This document shows positions 15,002-22,667 of a DNA stretch of 28,780 bases, in pieces (position 1 is the stretch's first letter; each line of letters opens with the position of its first letter). The stretch lies in the NCBI GenBank assembly GCA_024278155.1, contig JAJRTT010000331.1:1-28780 (forward strand), written 5' to 3'. The DNA comes from Bacteroidota bacterium. Its GTDB lineage: Bacteria; Bacteroidota; Bacteroidia; Bacteroidales; JAADJA01. The notes beneath the pieces are model-generated. The model made no database searches. It was not told the origin of the DNA and was given only the letters and a program-made list of their open reading frames with translations. The translations under genes and the position numbers were made by a program.

Positions 15002-16003
15002 TCAATTGCCCAAAGTAGCGACCATAACCGCCTTAATGGTATGCAATCTGTTTTCGGCTTCATCGAAAACCAAGGAGGCTTCCGATTCGAAAACCTCTTC
15101 GGTCACTTCCATGGCATCAACACCAAACTTCTCAAAAATATCAGCACCCACTTTGGTATCGGTATTATGGAATGCGGGGAGGCAATGTAGGAACTTTATG
15201 TTCGGGTTGCCGGTTTTTTTCATCAGTTCGGCATTCACCTGATAGGGCATCATCTCCTTGATCCGCGATTCCCATTTTTCGGCAGCCTCGCCCATGGAGA
15301 GCCAAACATCGGTATAGATAAAATCAACGCCTTTCACACCTTCGTCCACATTATCGGTAATTGTGATCTTTGCACCGGTTTCTTTTGCAATCTCATTGCA
15401 TTGGGCCACCAGTTCATCATCGGGAAAACCTGATTTTGGGGCCACCCCTCGGAAATCCATTCCCATTTTTGCGGCGCCCACCATCAAGGAGTTCCCCATA
15501 TTGTTACGTGCATCGCCCATATAGGCAAATGAGATTTTATTGATGGGTTTGTCCGAATTCTCGATCATGGTCAGGAAATCGGCAAGTATCTGTGTTGGGT
15601 GGAATTCATTTGTCAAACCGTTCCATACGGGAACCCCGGCATAAGCACCAAGGTCTTCAACAATTTCTTGTCCGAAGCCGCGGTATTCGATCCCATCGTA
15701 CATCCTGCCAAGGACACGGGCAGTGTCTTTCATGGTTTCCTTTTGCCCGATTTGCGAACCGGAAGGACCGAGATAAGTCACATGAGCCCCCTGGTCAAGG
15801 GCGGCAACTTCAAATGCACAACGCGTACGGGTAGAGGCTTTTTCAAAGATAAGGGCAATATTTTTCCCTGTTAGCATCGGTTGCTCCGTACCGGCATATT
15901 TCGCCCTTTTCAAATCCCTTGAAAGGTCGAGTAAAAAGTGGATTTCCTTTGGTGTAAAATCCAAAAGCTTCAGGTAATTCCTGTTTTTTAAATTGTAGGC
16001 CAT
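15002..16003 (-). CDS. arcB: Ornithine carbamoyltransferase, catabolic (ArcB) type
   Basis: Interconverts ornithine plus carbamoyl phosphate with citrulline plus phosphate. The 333-residue product has the carbamoyl-phosphate motif STRTR at 57-61, HPTQ at 135-138, the ornithine SMG loop (DVWLSMGE, 232-239) and HCLPAFH at 273-279 with catalytic C274. SMG and HCLP mark true ornithine transferases rather than the acetyl- or succinylornithine enzymes usual for arginine synthesis in Bacteroidota. Transcription with arcC supports a role in the arginine deiminase pathway, but the direction is inferred from context. It is the last gene of the minus-strand run, 16 bases after the HEPN gene. Confidence 0.92.
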   Translation of the reverse strand: MAYNLKNRNYLKLLDFTPKEIHFLLDLSRDLKRAKYAGTEQPMLTGKNIALIFEKASTRTRCAFEVAALDQGAHVTYLGPSGSQIGQKETMKDTARVLGRMYDGIEYRGFGQEIVEDLGAYAGVPVWNGLTNEFHPTQILADFLTMIENSDKPINKISFAYMGDARNNMGNSLMVGAAKMGMDFRGVAPKSGFPDDELVAQCNEIAKETGAKITITDNVDEGVKGVDFIYTDVWLSMGEAAEKWESRIKEMMPYQVNAELMKKTGNPNIKFLHCLPAFHNTDTKVGADIFEKFGVDAMEVTEEVFESEASLVFDEAENRLHTIKAVMVATLGN

Positions 16004-16019
16004 TTTTTTATGTTTTACT

Positions 16020-16409
16020 TTAATTAATTTGTTTTCCTATTTCTTCAATAAAACTTTTCACTTCTTCTATCAGTGGTTTTACAACTTTCTCATCATAATC
16101 ATATAAATCCCCATAATCACCTTTTTGCCTAAGATCAAACAACTTCGTAAAAAGCTTCCCATATGTTCTATCAATTATACCGGTTTTTATAAAATGTAAT
16201 CCGAATTGACTTCTTGCCCCATCATGGGAATGCGTTTTAATTTCATTTTTTAGCAATAAAGCAATCACTGCATAAAAACATGAATAGTACAATCTGTTTA
16301 CAACGGTATTCCACTTTCCTTTCTCAGCAAGTATCAATGCATCATCAAAGGAATCTTCTGAACGATGAAACCGGTATTTAATGTAATCATCCCTATTGTT
16401 TATGGTCAT
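16020..16409 (-). CDS. HEPN-domain protein (putative toxin RNase of a MNT/HEPN pair)
   Basis: A 129-residue all-helical protein of the HEPN family (PF05168 type). Features: a first helix RFHRSEDSFDDALILAEKGKW, then NRLYYSCFYAVIALL (R39, Y41, Y42) and an RX5H motif RSQFGLH (R66, H72) resembling the RX4-6H RNase motif of HEPN toxins. Its ATG overlaps the stop of the MNT gene by four bases (ATGA), the normal arrangement of these pairs. In known systems the HEPN partner is an RNase toxin and the MNT partner neutralises it by adding nucleotides; that role is inferred. The pair sits between arcC and the OTC gene and is visibly A+T-richer than both, suggesting insertion. Confidence 0.82.
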   Translation of the reverse strand: MTINNRDDYIKYRFHRSEDSFDDALILAEKGKWNTVVNRLYYSCFYAVIALLLKNEIKTHSHDGARSQFGLHFIKTGIIDRTYGKLFTKLFDLRQKGDYGDLYDYDEKVVKPLIEEVKSFIEEIGKQIN

Positions 16410-16720
16410 AATCGAATCCCTTCTTTCTTTATGTTTTCATATAAAGGGGAATATTTCATTGCACTCGACCAATAATCCTTTGGGTAAATAAATATCGAAA
16501 TAATTTGTCCCGTATCAATTTCAATATCGTAAAGATCATCTCTGAACATATCCTCAATTTTATTTGTAACTTCATCTGAATCAACAAGAATAAGGATATC
16601 CCAATCTGAATCAGATCGAAAATCGCCCCTAGCGCGTGAACCAAACAAAAAAGCTTCGGCCAGCGGGTCATTTTTATGGATAGTTTCTTTTATCCTGCTA
16701 TGTACGTTATCTTTATCCAT
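16406..16720 (-). CDS. MNT-type minimal nucleotidyltransferase (antitoxin of the HEPN pair)
   Basis: The 104-residue product has the pol-beta nucleotidyltransferase signature G27-S28 followed by D39 and D41 (LFGSRARGDFRSDSDWDILIL), the GSX10DXD motif, with no other domain. The third acidic residue would be near D67-E69 (DLYDIEIDTGQ). It probably transfers nucleotides onto the HEPN toxin. It begins 32 bases after arcC on the same strand and overlaps the HEPN gene. High confidence for the fold, moderate for the toxin-antitoxin role. Confidence 0.85.
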   Translation of the reverse strand: MDKDNVHSRIKETIHKNDPLAEAFLFGSRARGDFRSDSDWDILILVDSDEVTNKIEDMFRDDLYDIEIDTGQIISIFIYPKDYWSSAMKYSPLYENIKKEGIRL

Positions 16721-16752
16721 TTAAAATTCCAATTATCCCAAATTACAAATAA

Positions 16753-17697
16753 TTAAATAAACACAATCCTTGTCCCACCATCATCCACACCGAGCAAAGT
16801 GGTTTTGGTGATAATGGCATCTTTTCCGGTGTTTTCCACAAAATCAATGGCGGCCCTGATTTTAGGTGCCATGCTCCCTTCGGTAAACTGTCCTTCTTCC
16901 AGGTATTTTTTTGCCTCGGCGATGTTCATCCTGTCGATGGTTTTTTCCTGAGGTGTATTAAAATCAAGGCAAACCTTGGGCACATCTGTAAGGATAAAAA
17001 GCCTATCGGCATTGATTTGTTTTGCCAACAATGCCGAAGCCAAATCTTTGTCGATAACAGCATCTATCCCCTGCATTTTATTGGGCTCCACATAAAAAGC
17101 CGGAATTCCACCACCGCCCACGGCAATAACGATTTGTCCGTTGCGCGCAAGGTGCTCAATGGATTTCTTATTGCTGATAACAAGCGGTTTTGGCGAAGCC
17201 ACCACCTTGCGCCAACCATTCCCTTTTGGGTCTTCGGCAAAAACAGAATCCGATCCTGCCATGATCTTATCGGCCTCCTCTTTGGTGTAATAGGGTCCGA
17301 TGGGCTTAACCGGTTTTTTAAATGCAGGGTCGTCCTTGTTTACCAAAACCTGTGTGATGATCGTCATGATATCGCGGTCCATATCATTTGCTTCCAGTAC
17401 ATTTCTTAATTGCTGCTCAAGCATATATCCTATTGAACCTTGCGAATAGGCCACGCAAACATCCAGGGGCATTGAGGGTAGCCCAAACAATTTCTGGCCG
17501 GCCTGATCGGCCAACAATATATTGCCAACCTGTGGGCCATTGCCGTGCGTTAGGACAACATCATAGTCACGGTTCAATAAGTTCAGCAGGTTTTTACTTG
17601 CCTCATAGGCATTCCTTTCCTGCTCCTCAACGGTTCCTTTTTGTCCGGCAATAATCAGGGCATTTCCCCCAAAAGCCACTACAGCAAGTTTTTTCAT
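16753..17697 (-). CDS. arcC: Carbamate kinase ArcC
   Basis: Makes ATP and carbamate from carbamoyl phosphate and ADP, the energy-yielding step of arginine/citrulline fermentation. The 314-residue product has the amino-acid-kinase fold with the N-terminal AFGGNALI, LTHGNGPQVGN, the central KPIGPYYTKEEA lid, VASPKP, VIAVGGGGIPAFY, GIDAVIDKDLASALLA and GSMAPKIRAAIDFVE. Start ATG 17697 follows a -7 box at 17720-17727. It is the first gene of the minus-strand run arcC-MNT-HEPN-OTC. Arginine deiminase (arcA) is not in the window, so carbamoyl phosphate would come from citrulline through the OTC. Confidence 0.96.
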   Translation of the reverse strand: MKKLAVVAFGGNALIIAGQKGTVEEQERNAYEASKNLLNLLNRDYDVVLTHGNGPQVGNILLADQAGQKLFGLPSMPLDVCVAYSQGSIGYMLEQQLRNVLEANDMDRDIMTIITQVLVNKDDPAFKKPVKPIGPYYTKEEADKIMAGSDSVFAEDPKGNGWRKVVASPKPLVISNKKSIEHLARNGQIVIAVGGGGIPAFYVEPNKMQGIDAVIDKDLASALLAKQINADRLFILTDVPKVCLDFNTPQEKTIDRMNIAEAKKYLEEGQFTEGSMAPKIRAAIDFVENTGKDAIITKTTLLGVDDGGTRIVFI

Positions 17698-17719
17698 ATG
17701 TCTTCGTTTTATTTTGGCG

Positions 17720-17747
17720 CAAAGCTATAAAATATTGTACTAACAAA
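17720..17747 (-). promoter_or_regulatory. arcC promoter (TTTG-N16-TAGCTTTG)
   Basis: On the minus strand an exact -7 box TAGCTTTG (17727-17720) has a TTTG 16 bases upstream (17747-17744). The spacer is at the short end for this sigma factor. Confidence 0.5.
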
Positions 17748-17830
17748 GTATTGGGCAATCAATAAAAAATAATAAAAGAAAACGATTTTACAGTCCCCTA
17801 AAACCAACAGACCACCCACCTAGTTTATAA

Positions 17831-17856
17831 CCAATTTAAATTAATTTCTAAATTGG
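17831..17856. promoter_or_regulatory. Palindrome CCAATTTA-N10-TAAATTGG between divergent arcC and the oxidoreductase genes
   Basis: Exact eight-base inverted arms at 17831-17838 and 17849-17856, with half-site centres 18 bases apart. It lies in the 250-base divergent region, about 45 bases upstream of the likely 2-oxoacid oxidoreductase promoter, and could bind a dimeric regulator of either operon. The regulator is unknown. Confidence 0.4.
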
Positions 17857-17947
17857 AAATTTTTATCCGCACTTCCATTTTTGTTCAATTAATTTTATCT
17901 AATTTCGTCCTCAAAATCACAGTACAAACTTTTTAATAGAACGGCAA

Positions 17948-18169
17948 ATGGCAAAAGTTAAAGGAGATATTGTTGTTGACACAGAAAAGTGTAAAGGTTG
18001 CGAGGTATGCATCGATGCCTGCCCGACCCATACAATAGCTATGTCGGAAGATGTAAACGGCAAGGGATACCATTACATGCAAAACATTTATGATGCGTGT
18101 ACCGGTTGCACGAATTGTGCAATAGTATGTCCCGATGGAGTGATAACGGTTTACAGAATCAAAGTTTAA
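17948..18169 (+). CDS. 2-oxoacid:ferredoxin oxidoreductase, ferredoxin-type (delta) subunit
   Basis: A 73-residue 2[4Fe-4S] protein with two cluster motifs: CKGCEVCIDACP and CTGCTNCAIVCP. It carries electrons from the TPP site to ferredoxin within a four-subunit oxidoreductase. Reading starts at ATG 17948. A candidate promoter (TTTG 17880-17883, TAATTTCG 17900-17907) lies upstream with an unusually short 16-base spacer. The alpha-subunit gene follows after 23 bases, so the subunits are co-expressed. A free ferredoxin is unlikely given the context. Confidence 0.92.
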   Translation: MAKVKGDIVVDTEKCKGCEVCIDACPTHTIAMSEDVNGKGYHYMQNIYDACTGCTNCAIVCPDGVITVYRIKV

Positions 18170-18192
18170 TTGAGTTAAAACAAGAAATCAAT

Positions 18193-19278
18193 ATGGAAAA
18201 AGAGCTCAGATTAATGAAAGGGAATGAGGCATTCGCAGAAGCCGTCATTCGTGCAGGGGCCGATGGCTATTTTGGATATCCCATCACCCCGCAATCAGAA
18301 GTCATGGAGTACCTCATGGCCCAAAAGCCGGAAGAACAGACCGGGATGATCGTGTTGCAGGCCGAAAGTGAAGTGGCCTCCATCAATATGTTATATGGTG
18401 GTGCCGGATGTGGGAAAAGGGTATTGACCTCCTCGTCAAGCCCCGGTATAAGTTTAATGCAGGAAGGGCTTTCCTATCTTGCAGGTGCCGAACTCCCTTG
18501 CCTGATCATGAACGCCGCACGTGGAGGACCAGGTTTGGGGACCATCCAACCCGGTCAAGCCGATTATTTTCAATCAGTTAAAGGTGGCGGGCACGGGGAC
18601 TACAGGATAATTGTCATTGCCCCTGCTTCGGTTCAGGAAATGTACGATTCAGCTAAAATCGGTTTCGACCTTGCCTTTAAATACCGTACACCTGTTTTGG
18701 TTTTGACCGATGGTGCAACCGGGCAAATGATGGAAAAAGTGTATATCGGCGAGCAACACCCCCGTTTGACCGAAGAAGAAATAAAAGAAAAATACCCCTG
18801 GGCCACTACGGGAAAATCAGGTGGACGGGAACGGAACATTATCACCTCGCTCGACCTTGACCCATACAGGCACGAAAGACACAACATAAAACTTCAGGAA
18901 AAATATAAAACAATTGAAGAAAATGAGGTTGTTTTCGAGGAAATCAACATAGAAGATGCCGATTATGCAATCGTTGCTTACGGAACTACTTCAAGGATAT
19001 GTCAGAAAACCATGCAACTTGCGCGCGAAAAAGGGATCAAGCTCGGGATATTCCGTTTGATCAGTTTGTGGCCGTTCCCTAAAAAGGAAATCCGTGAACT
19101 CTCGAAAAAAGTCAAGGGGATATTATGTGTTGAAATGAGCGCAGGGCAAATGATCGAAGATGTCCGGCTCAATTCAGTTGACGGCGCACATATTCAGCAT
19201 TATGGAAGAATGGGAGGCGTTATCCCAAGCCCAACGGAGATATTCGATTTTTTTGAAAAGAATTACATTAAAGACTAA
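18193..19278 (+). CDS. vorB: 2-oxoacid:ferredoxin oxidoreductase alpha subunit (VorB/KorA type)
   Basis: Pyrimidine-binding and transketolase-C subunit of an enzyme that decarboxylates a branched 2-oxoacid (2-oxoisovalerate) or 2-oxoglutarate to an acyl-CoA while reducing ferredoxin. From ATG 18193 the 361-residue product has GYPITPQSEVMEY, the QAESEVASINMLYGGAGCGKR signature, TSSSSPGISLMQEGLSYLAG, and the C-terminal domain with ISLWPFPKKEI and VEMSAGQMIEDVR. The alpha subunit is separate from the gamma subunit. Substrate choice between VOR and KOR cannot be settled from sequence; the closest remembered annotation is VorB. Its stop overlaps the beta-subunit start (TAATG). Confidence 0.92.
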   Translation: MEKELRLMKGNEAFAEAVIRAGADGYFGYPITPQSEVMEYLMAQKPEEQTGMIVLQAESEVASINMLYGGAGCGKRVLTSSSSPGISLMQEGLSYLAGAELPCLIMNAARGGPGLGTIQPGQADYFQSVKGGGHGDYRIIVIAPASVQEMYDSAKIGFDLAFKYRTPVLVLTDGATGQMMEKVYIGEQHPRLTEEEIKEKYPWATTGKSGGRERNIITSLDLDPYRHERHNIKLQEKYKTIEENEVVFEEINIEDADYAIVAYGTTSRICQKTMQLAREKGIKLGIFRLISLWPFPKKEIRELSKKVKGILCVEMSAGQMIEDVRLNSVDGAHIQHYGRMGGVIPSPTEIFDFFEKNYIKD

Positions 19279-20078
19279 TGACCATGGACGGAACTATAAC
19301 AAAAGAAGCTATATTCAAACCCGAAAATATCGTTTACAAAAAAACGAGCCTGATGACCGACAACATATTGAGCTATTGTCCGGGCTGTGGGCACGGAACG
19401 GCACATCGCCTGATAATGGAAGTAATCGACGAAATGGGATTGGAATCGGAAACCATAGGTATTGCCCCGGTAGGCTGTTCGGTACTTGCCTATGAATTCA
19501 TGAACGTCGACATGCAGCAAGCTGCCCATGGAAGGGCCCCTGCGCACGCAACTGCGATAAAGCGATTGATGCCGCACAAAACCGTTTTCGCTTATCAGGG
19601 CGATGGCGACCTTGCTGCAATTGGGACAGCCGAAACAATTCACGCTTGTAACCGCGGCGAAAATTTCACAACATTTTTTATCAACAATGGGATTTATGGG
19701 ATGACGGGTGGCCAAATGGCACCTACTACCCTCCCGGGCATGAAATCTTCAACCTCGCCTTATGGAAGGGACTTGAAATCGATGGGGCACCCGATCAAAA
19801 TGACCGAACTGGTAGCCCAGCTCCCAGGGACATATTACGTTACACGTCAGGCTGTCCATACACCAGCTGCGGTACGGAAAGCCAAAAAGGCAATCAGGAA
19901 AGCCATCGAAATACAACAAATGAATGTTGGCCTTTCGTTTGTCGAAATCGTTTCAAATTGCAACTCCGGCTGGAAGATGGCACCCGTACAGTCCAATCAT
20001 TGGATGGAAGAAAACATGTTCCCGTTTTATCCATTGGGAGACATTAAAGTGGACGGAAAACTAATTGAGAAGAAATAG
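19278..20078 (+). CDS. 2-oxoacid:ferredoxin oxidoreductase beta (TPP) subunit
   Basis: Binds thiamine pyrophosphate and a [4Fe-4S] cluster in the 2-oxoacid:ferredoxin oxidoreductase complex. The 266-residue product shows SYCPGCGHGTAHR near the N-terminus, the cofactor motif AYQGDGDLAAIGTAE, then INNGIYGMTGGQMAPTT and the C-terminal SNCNSGWKM. The ATG at 19278 overlaps the alpha stop as TAATG; a second ATG at 19284 is possible. The last codons and the stop (20076-20078) lie inside a 16-base unit that is tandemly duplicated, so the stop and the following sequence may be the product of a recent duplication. Confidence 0.94.
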   Translation: MTMDGTITKEAIFKPENIVYKKTSLMTDNILSYCPGCGHGTAHRLIMEVIDEMGLESETIGIAPVGCSVLAYEFMNVDMQQAAHGRAPAHATAIKRLMPHKTVFAYQGDGDLAAIGTAETIHACNRGENFTTFFINNGIYGMTGGQMAPTTLPGMKSSTSPYGRDLKSMGHPIKMTELVAQLPGTYYVTRQAVHTPAAVRKAKKAIRKAIEIQQMNVGLSFVEIVSNCNSGWKMAPVQSNHWMEENMFPFYPLGDIKVDGKLIEKK

Positions 20079-20106
20079 ATGCCCTTATTAATAGATGCCC
20101 TTATTA
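20075..20106 (+). repeat. 16-base tandem duplication across the beta-subunit stop codon
   Basis: ATAGATGCCCTTATTA is repeated exactly end to end (20075-20090, 20091-20106). The first copy contains the TAG stop at 20076-20078. Confidence 0.75.
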
Positions 20107-20136
20107 TAAGCGAGGATTTCACAAAATGAAATCAAG

Positions 20137-20207
20137 GAGACAAGGCGATATGGGGTCAGGCGAGACAATGCGATAAGGTACATTGAATCATTAAGGCATT
20201 GAATCAT
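20137..20207. repeat. Two short direct repeats in the gap before the gamma subunit
   Basis: GAGACAAGGCGATA (20137-20150) recurs with one change at 20162-20175, and CATTGAATCAT (20181-20191) recurs at 20197-20207. The CATTGAATCAT words resemble those at 6200-6320. Together with the tandem duplication they fill a 171-base gap inside an otherwise tightly packed gene set, suggesting repeat insertion. Confidence 0.55.
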
Positions 20208-20249
20208 CGATACACAAAAAACATTAAACGAACGAGAAACAATATTATC

Positions 20250-20801
20250 ATGACAGAAGAAATAATTATTGCAGGATTTGGAGGACAGGGAGTACTTTCC
20301 ATGGGGAAAATTTTAGCTTACTCAGGTATTATGCAAGACCAGGAAGTTAGCTGGATGCCTTCATACGGGCCCGAAATGAGAGGTGGAACGGCAAACGTCA
20401 CGGTTATTTTGAGCGATGAACGGATAAGTTCCCCGATCCTCACCCACTATGACACCGCAATCATCTTGAACCAACAGTCAATGGATAAATTTGAATCTTC
20501 CGTAAAACCCGGTGGAATTCTTCTTTATGACCCAAATGGCATATCGCACCATCCCGAACGGACCGACATAAACATTTATCAGGTGGAGGCCAATGCAGAA
20601 GCTGCCAAATTGGGGTTGATGAAGATTTTCAATATGATTGTCCTGGGTGGATATATGAAGGTGAAACCGGTTGTGAAACTTGAAAATGTAATCAAGGGCC
20701 TGAAAAAATCCCTTCCCGAAAGGTACCACCATATGATACCGGATAACGAAAGGGCCATCACGACCGGAATGGGAATCGTGAAACAAATTAGGGAAGTTTA
20801 A
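20250..20801 (+). CDS. 2-oxoacid:ferredoxin oxidoreductase gamma subunit
   Basis: The 183-residue gamma domain contributes to coenzyme A handling. Features: EIIIAGFGGQGVLSMGKILAYSG at the N-terminus, EVSWMPSYGPEMRGGTANVTVILSD (the family signature around residue 35) and ALGKYYxK-like GGYMKVKPV. ATG 20250 is preferred over the upstream in-frame 20199 because the family begins with this beta strand. It is separated from the beta subunit by 171 repeat-rich bases but belongs to the same complex. The intrinsic terminator at 20829-20860 closes the operon. Confidence 0.93.
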   Translation: MTEEIIIAGFGGQGVLSMGKILAYSGIMQDQEVSWMPSYGPEMRGGTANVTVILSDERISSPILTHYDTAIILNQQSMDKFESSVKPGGILLYDPNGISHHPERTDINIYQVEANAEAAKLGLMKIFNMIVLGGYMKVKPVVKLENVIKGLKKSLPERYHHMIPDNERAITTGMGIVKQIREV

Positions 20802-20828
20802 AAAAACTTGTTTTTCAATAACATAAAG

Positions 20829-20860
20829 CCTTCGGATTTTAATAATCCGGAGGTTTTTTT
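20829..20860 (+). terminator. Intrinsic terminator of the oxidoreductase operon
   Basis: Ten-base arms CCTTCGGATT (20829-20838) and AATCCGGAGG (20844-20853), with one T-G wobble and a five-base loop, followed by seven T residues (20854-20860). It ends 28 bases after the gamma stop. Confidence 0.9.
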
Positions 20861-20889
20861 GTTGTTCACAGAAAAGTTTATTATTTTTG
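20858..20889 (+). promoter_or_regulatory. Promoter TTTG-N20-TATTTTTG of the secreted Asp-box gene
   Basis: The -33 TTTG (20858-20861) uses the terminator T-run; the exact -7 box is at 20882-20889, with a 20-base spacer. ATG 20949 is 60 bases downstream. Confidence 0.7.
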
Positions 20890-20948
20890 CGTAACATAAT
20901 CCTTTCAGGCCCATCAGGATATTTGTCAACCATCTAAACTTTATTCAA

Positions 20949-22325
20949 ATGAAAAAGAACGCAGCGTTTTTACTAATGGCAGCAATTGCCTATTTTCCCA
21001 TTTATGCACAGGAATGGGTACAAACAATCGGAACACCTGAAGGGGGAGGTATTACCGAAATGGTGATCAATCCAGATAATGGTTATATCTATGTTACAAC
21101 TGCTTCATTTGACTGGCCCAATGGGGATAATGGCGGCATCAGGCGCTCGACCGACGATGGCAATACCTGGGAAAACCTTATGGATGTTTACAATGGCAGG
21201 ACGATTACCCTTGCTGCGGACAACAACCTTTATGCGAGTGTCTGGGACTACCCCGCCCAGGAAGCACTTTACCGTTACACAAATGATGGCAATCTTTGGG
21301 AAGTGCTCACTTTTATCCCTACGGGAAACAATATATTTTCAACAACTGTGAGCATAAGCACCAATCCCAATACAATTTTTGCGGGTACTCGTACCGGGGT
21401 TTTCAGATCACTTGACAATGGTTCTACGTGGAATTACGCAAATAACGGCATGCCTTCCGATTCCTGGGTAAGGGATATCGAGGTGGATTCTTCAGGGATC
21501 GTAGTGGCTGCCACAACACATGGTTTGTTTTCTTCGGACGACAATGGCAACACCTGGGTGCAGGCTACGGGTGGTGGAATTGAAAACGATACCATAACTA
21601 AGTTGTTTTTTGATTACCCACTTAATGGCAAAAATGGCAATACAAGGTTATTGGCCGGGGGGAACAATGGGAACATTTACGGGTCTTATGCCGAATCCAA
21701 ATATCTTTCTGTGGCTCTTATGGCAATCTTTGGAGATGGGGAAACCACAGCTTTCTATGTCCTTGCAGATTTTAATAATAAAATCCATGGAGTTTCAAGC
21801 TGGCCGAAAGGAACCCAACCAGGAGGTTTTAGAACCTCAATGGACGATGGCAATACATGGCAGGAAACCAATAATGGCCTGCCAAATCCAGCACAAACTT
21901 CTGCTCTTGCGGGCAAATCCCCACAAAAAAAAGCAAAAACAGACTGGGACCCAACCTTCTATTGTGGCCTGTACCAAAACATGAACGGAGGTGCCAAAGT
22001 TTATAAGATATCGTTCGATTCCACGTTTTTTACTGCCGTTGAAAACCGGGAATTATCCGGGATAACATTTGAGGTGCCCCAAAACCATCCCAACCCATTT
22101 TCGGGCAAAACCGAAATTGATTATTACCTCCCAACTTCAGGGAAAGTAAGCCTAAAAGTATTTTCTGCTGACGGAAAACTCATTGAAACCCTTACCAACT
22201 CAAAGCATCAAAAGGGGAGTTATAAAATAACCTGGGGGCCTGAAGATCATTCAAGGGGAGTTTATTTTTATTCTTTGAAATTTGGTGACAAGCAGATAAT
22301 TAAAAAGATGATTGTTCTGGATTAG
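20949..22325 (+). CDS. Secreted Asp-box/BNR-repeat protein with type IX sorting domain
   Basis: A 458-residue protein with a signal peptide (about 1-21), a beta-propeller body and a C-terminal sorting domain (about 370-458: EVPQNHPNPFSGKTEIDYYLP, LKVFSADGKLIETL, GSYKITWGP, GVYFYSLKFGDKQIIKKMIVLD) that directs outer-membrane export by the type IX system (family knowledge). Asp-box motifs S/T-x-D-x-G-x-T-W recur (STDDGNTWENL, SLDNGSTWNYA, SSDDNGNTWVQA, SMDDGNTWQET). Such propellers occur in sialidases and in Ycf48-like or xyloglucanase-like proteins, but no catalytic residues are seen. Its own promoter is at 20858-20889. Confidence 0.88.
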   Translation: MKKNAAFLLMAAIAYFPIYAQEWVQTIGTPEGGGITEMVINPDNGYIYVTTASFDWPNGDNGGIRRSTDDGNTWENLMDVYNGRTITLAADNNLYASVWDYPAQEALYRYTNDGNLWEVLTFIPTGNNIFSTTVSISTNPNTIFAGTRTGVFRSLDNGSTWNYANNGMPSDSWVRDIEVDSSGIVVAATTHGLFSSDDNGNTWVQATGGGIENDTITKLFFDYPLNGKNGNTRLLAGGNNGNIYGSYAESKYLSVALMAIFGDGETTAFYVLADFNNKIHGVSSWPKGTQPGGFRTSMDDGNTWQETNNGLPNPAQTSALAGKSPQKKAKTDWDPTFYCGLYQNMNGGAKVYKISFDSTFFTAVENRELSGITFEVPQNHPNPFSGKTEIDYYLPTSGKVSLKVFSADGKLIETLTNSKHQKGSYKITWGPEDHSRGVYFYSLKFGDKQIIKKMIVLD

Positions 22326-22597
22326 TGAAAGATACGAACCATGGCTTTGTCTATGACAAATGTTCAGGGGATTTCCATTAAGGTCCAACTATACTGTTTT
22401 CCCTTGACCCATTTCATACCTTGCCTAGTCGGGAAAATGCAATTACGTTATTTGCGAAGTCCCGGAAACCTCTTTAAGGCCCGGAGAATTAAAGCGAAAT
22501 TGCTCGATTCGGTAAGCCAAAATAAAGCTAACAAGTCTATTTCCAATTGTTGGTTTTGAGGGCAAACATGTGCAAAGGGATAAATCATGTAACTTTT
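22326..22597. other. Intergenic region without a supported gene
   Basis: About 270 bases. A 72-codon plus-strand frame (22341-22559) has no recognisable motif, an unusual Arg/Lys/Cys-rich composition and no promoter or ribosome site; I do not call it. No terminator is clear. Confidence 0.5.
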
Positions 22598-22629
22598 TTT
22601 GACATGGCCGCTTTTTTTTTGTATTTTTA
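22598..22629 (+). promoter_or_regulatory. Promoter TTTG-N20-TATTTTTA of the zinc-ribbon gene
   Basis: -33 TTTG at 22598-22601 and TATTTTTA at 22622-22629, one base off the -7 consensus (final A for G). Spacer 20. Leader of about 38 bases to ATG 22668. Confidence 0.6.
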
Positions 22630-22667
22630 GGAACTCTTTTAAAGTCGAACCTTAAAATCCAAAGATT

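Noticed and set aside
17880..17898. Rex-like box in front of the 2-oxoacid oxidoreductase genes (TTGTTCAATTAATTTTAT)
   Set aside because: Only the left half resembles the motif; the right half has no TTAACA or TTCACA.
22341..22559. 72-codon plus-strand frame as a gene
   Set aside because: No motif, promoter or ribosome site and atypical composition.
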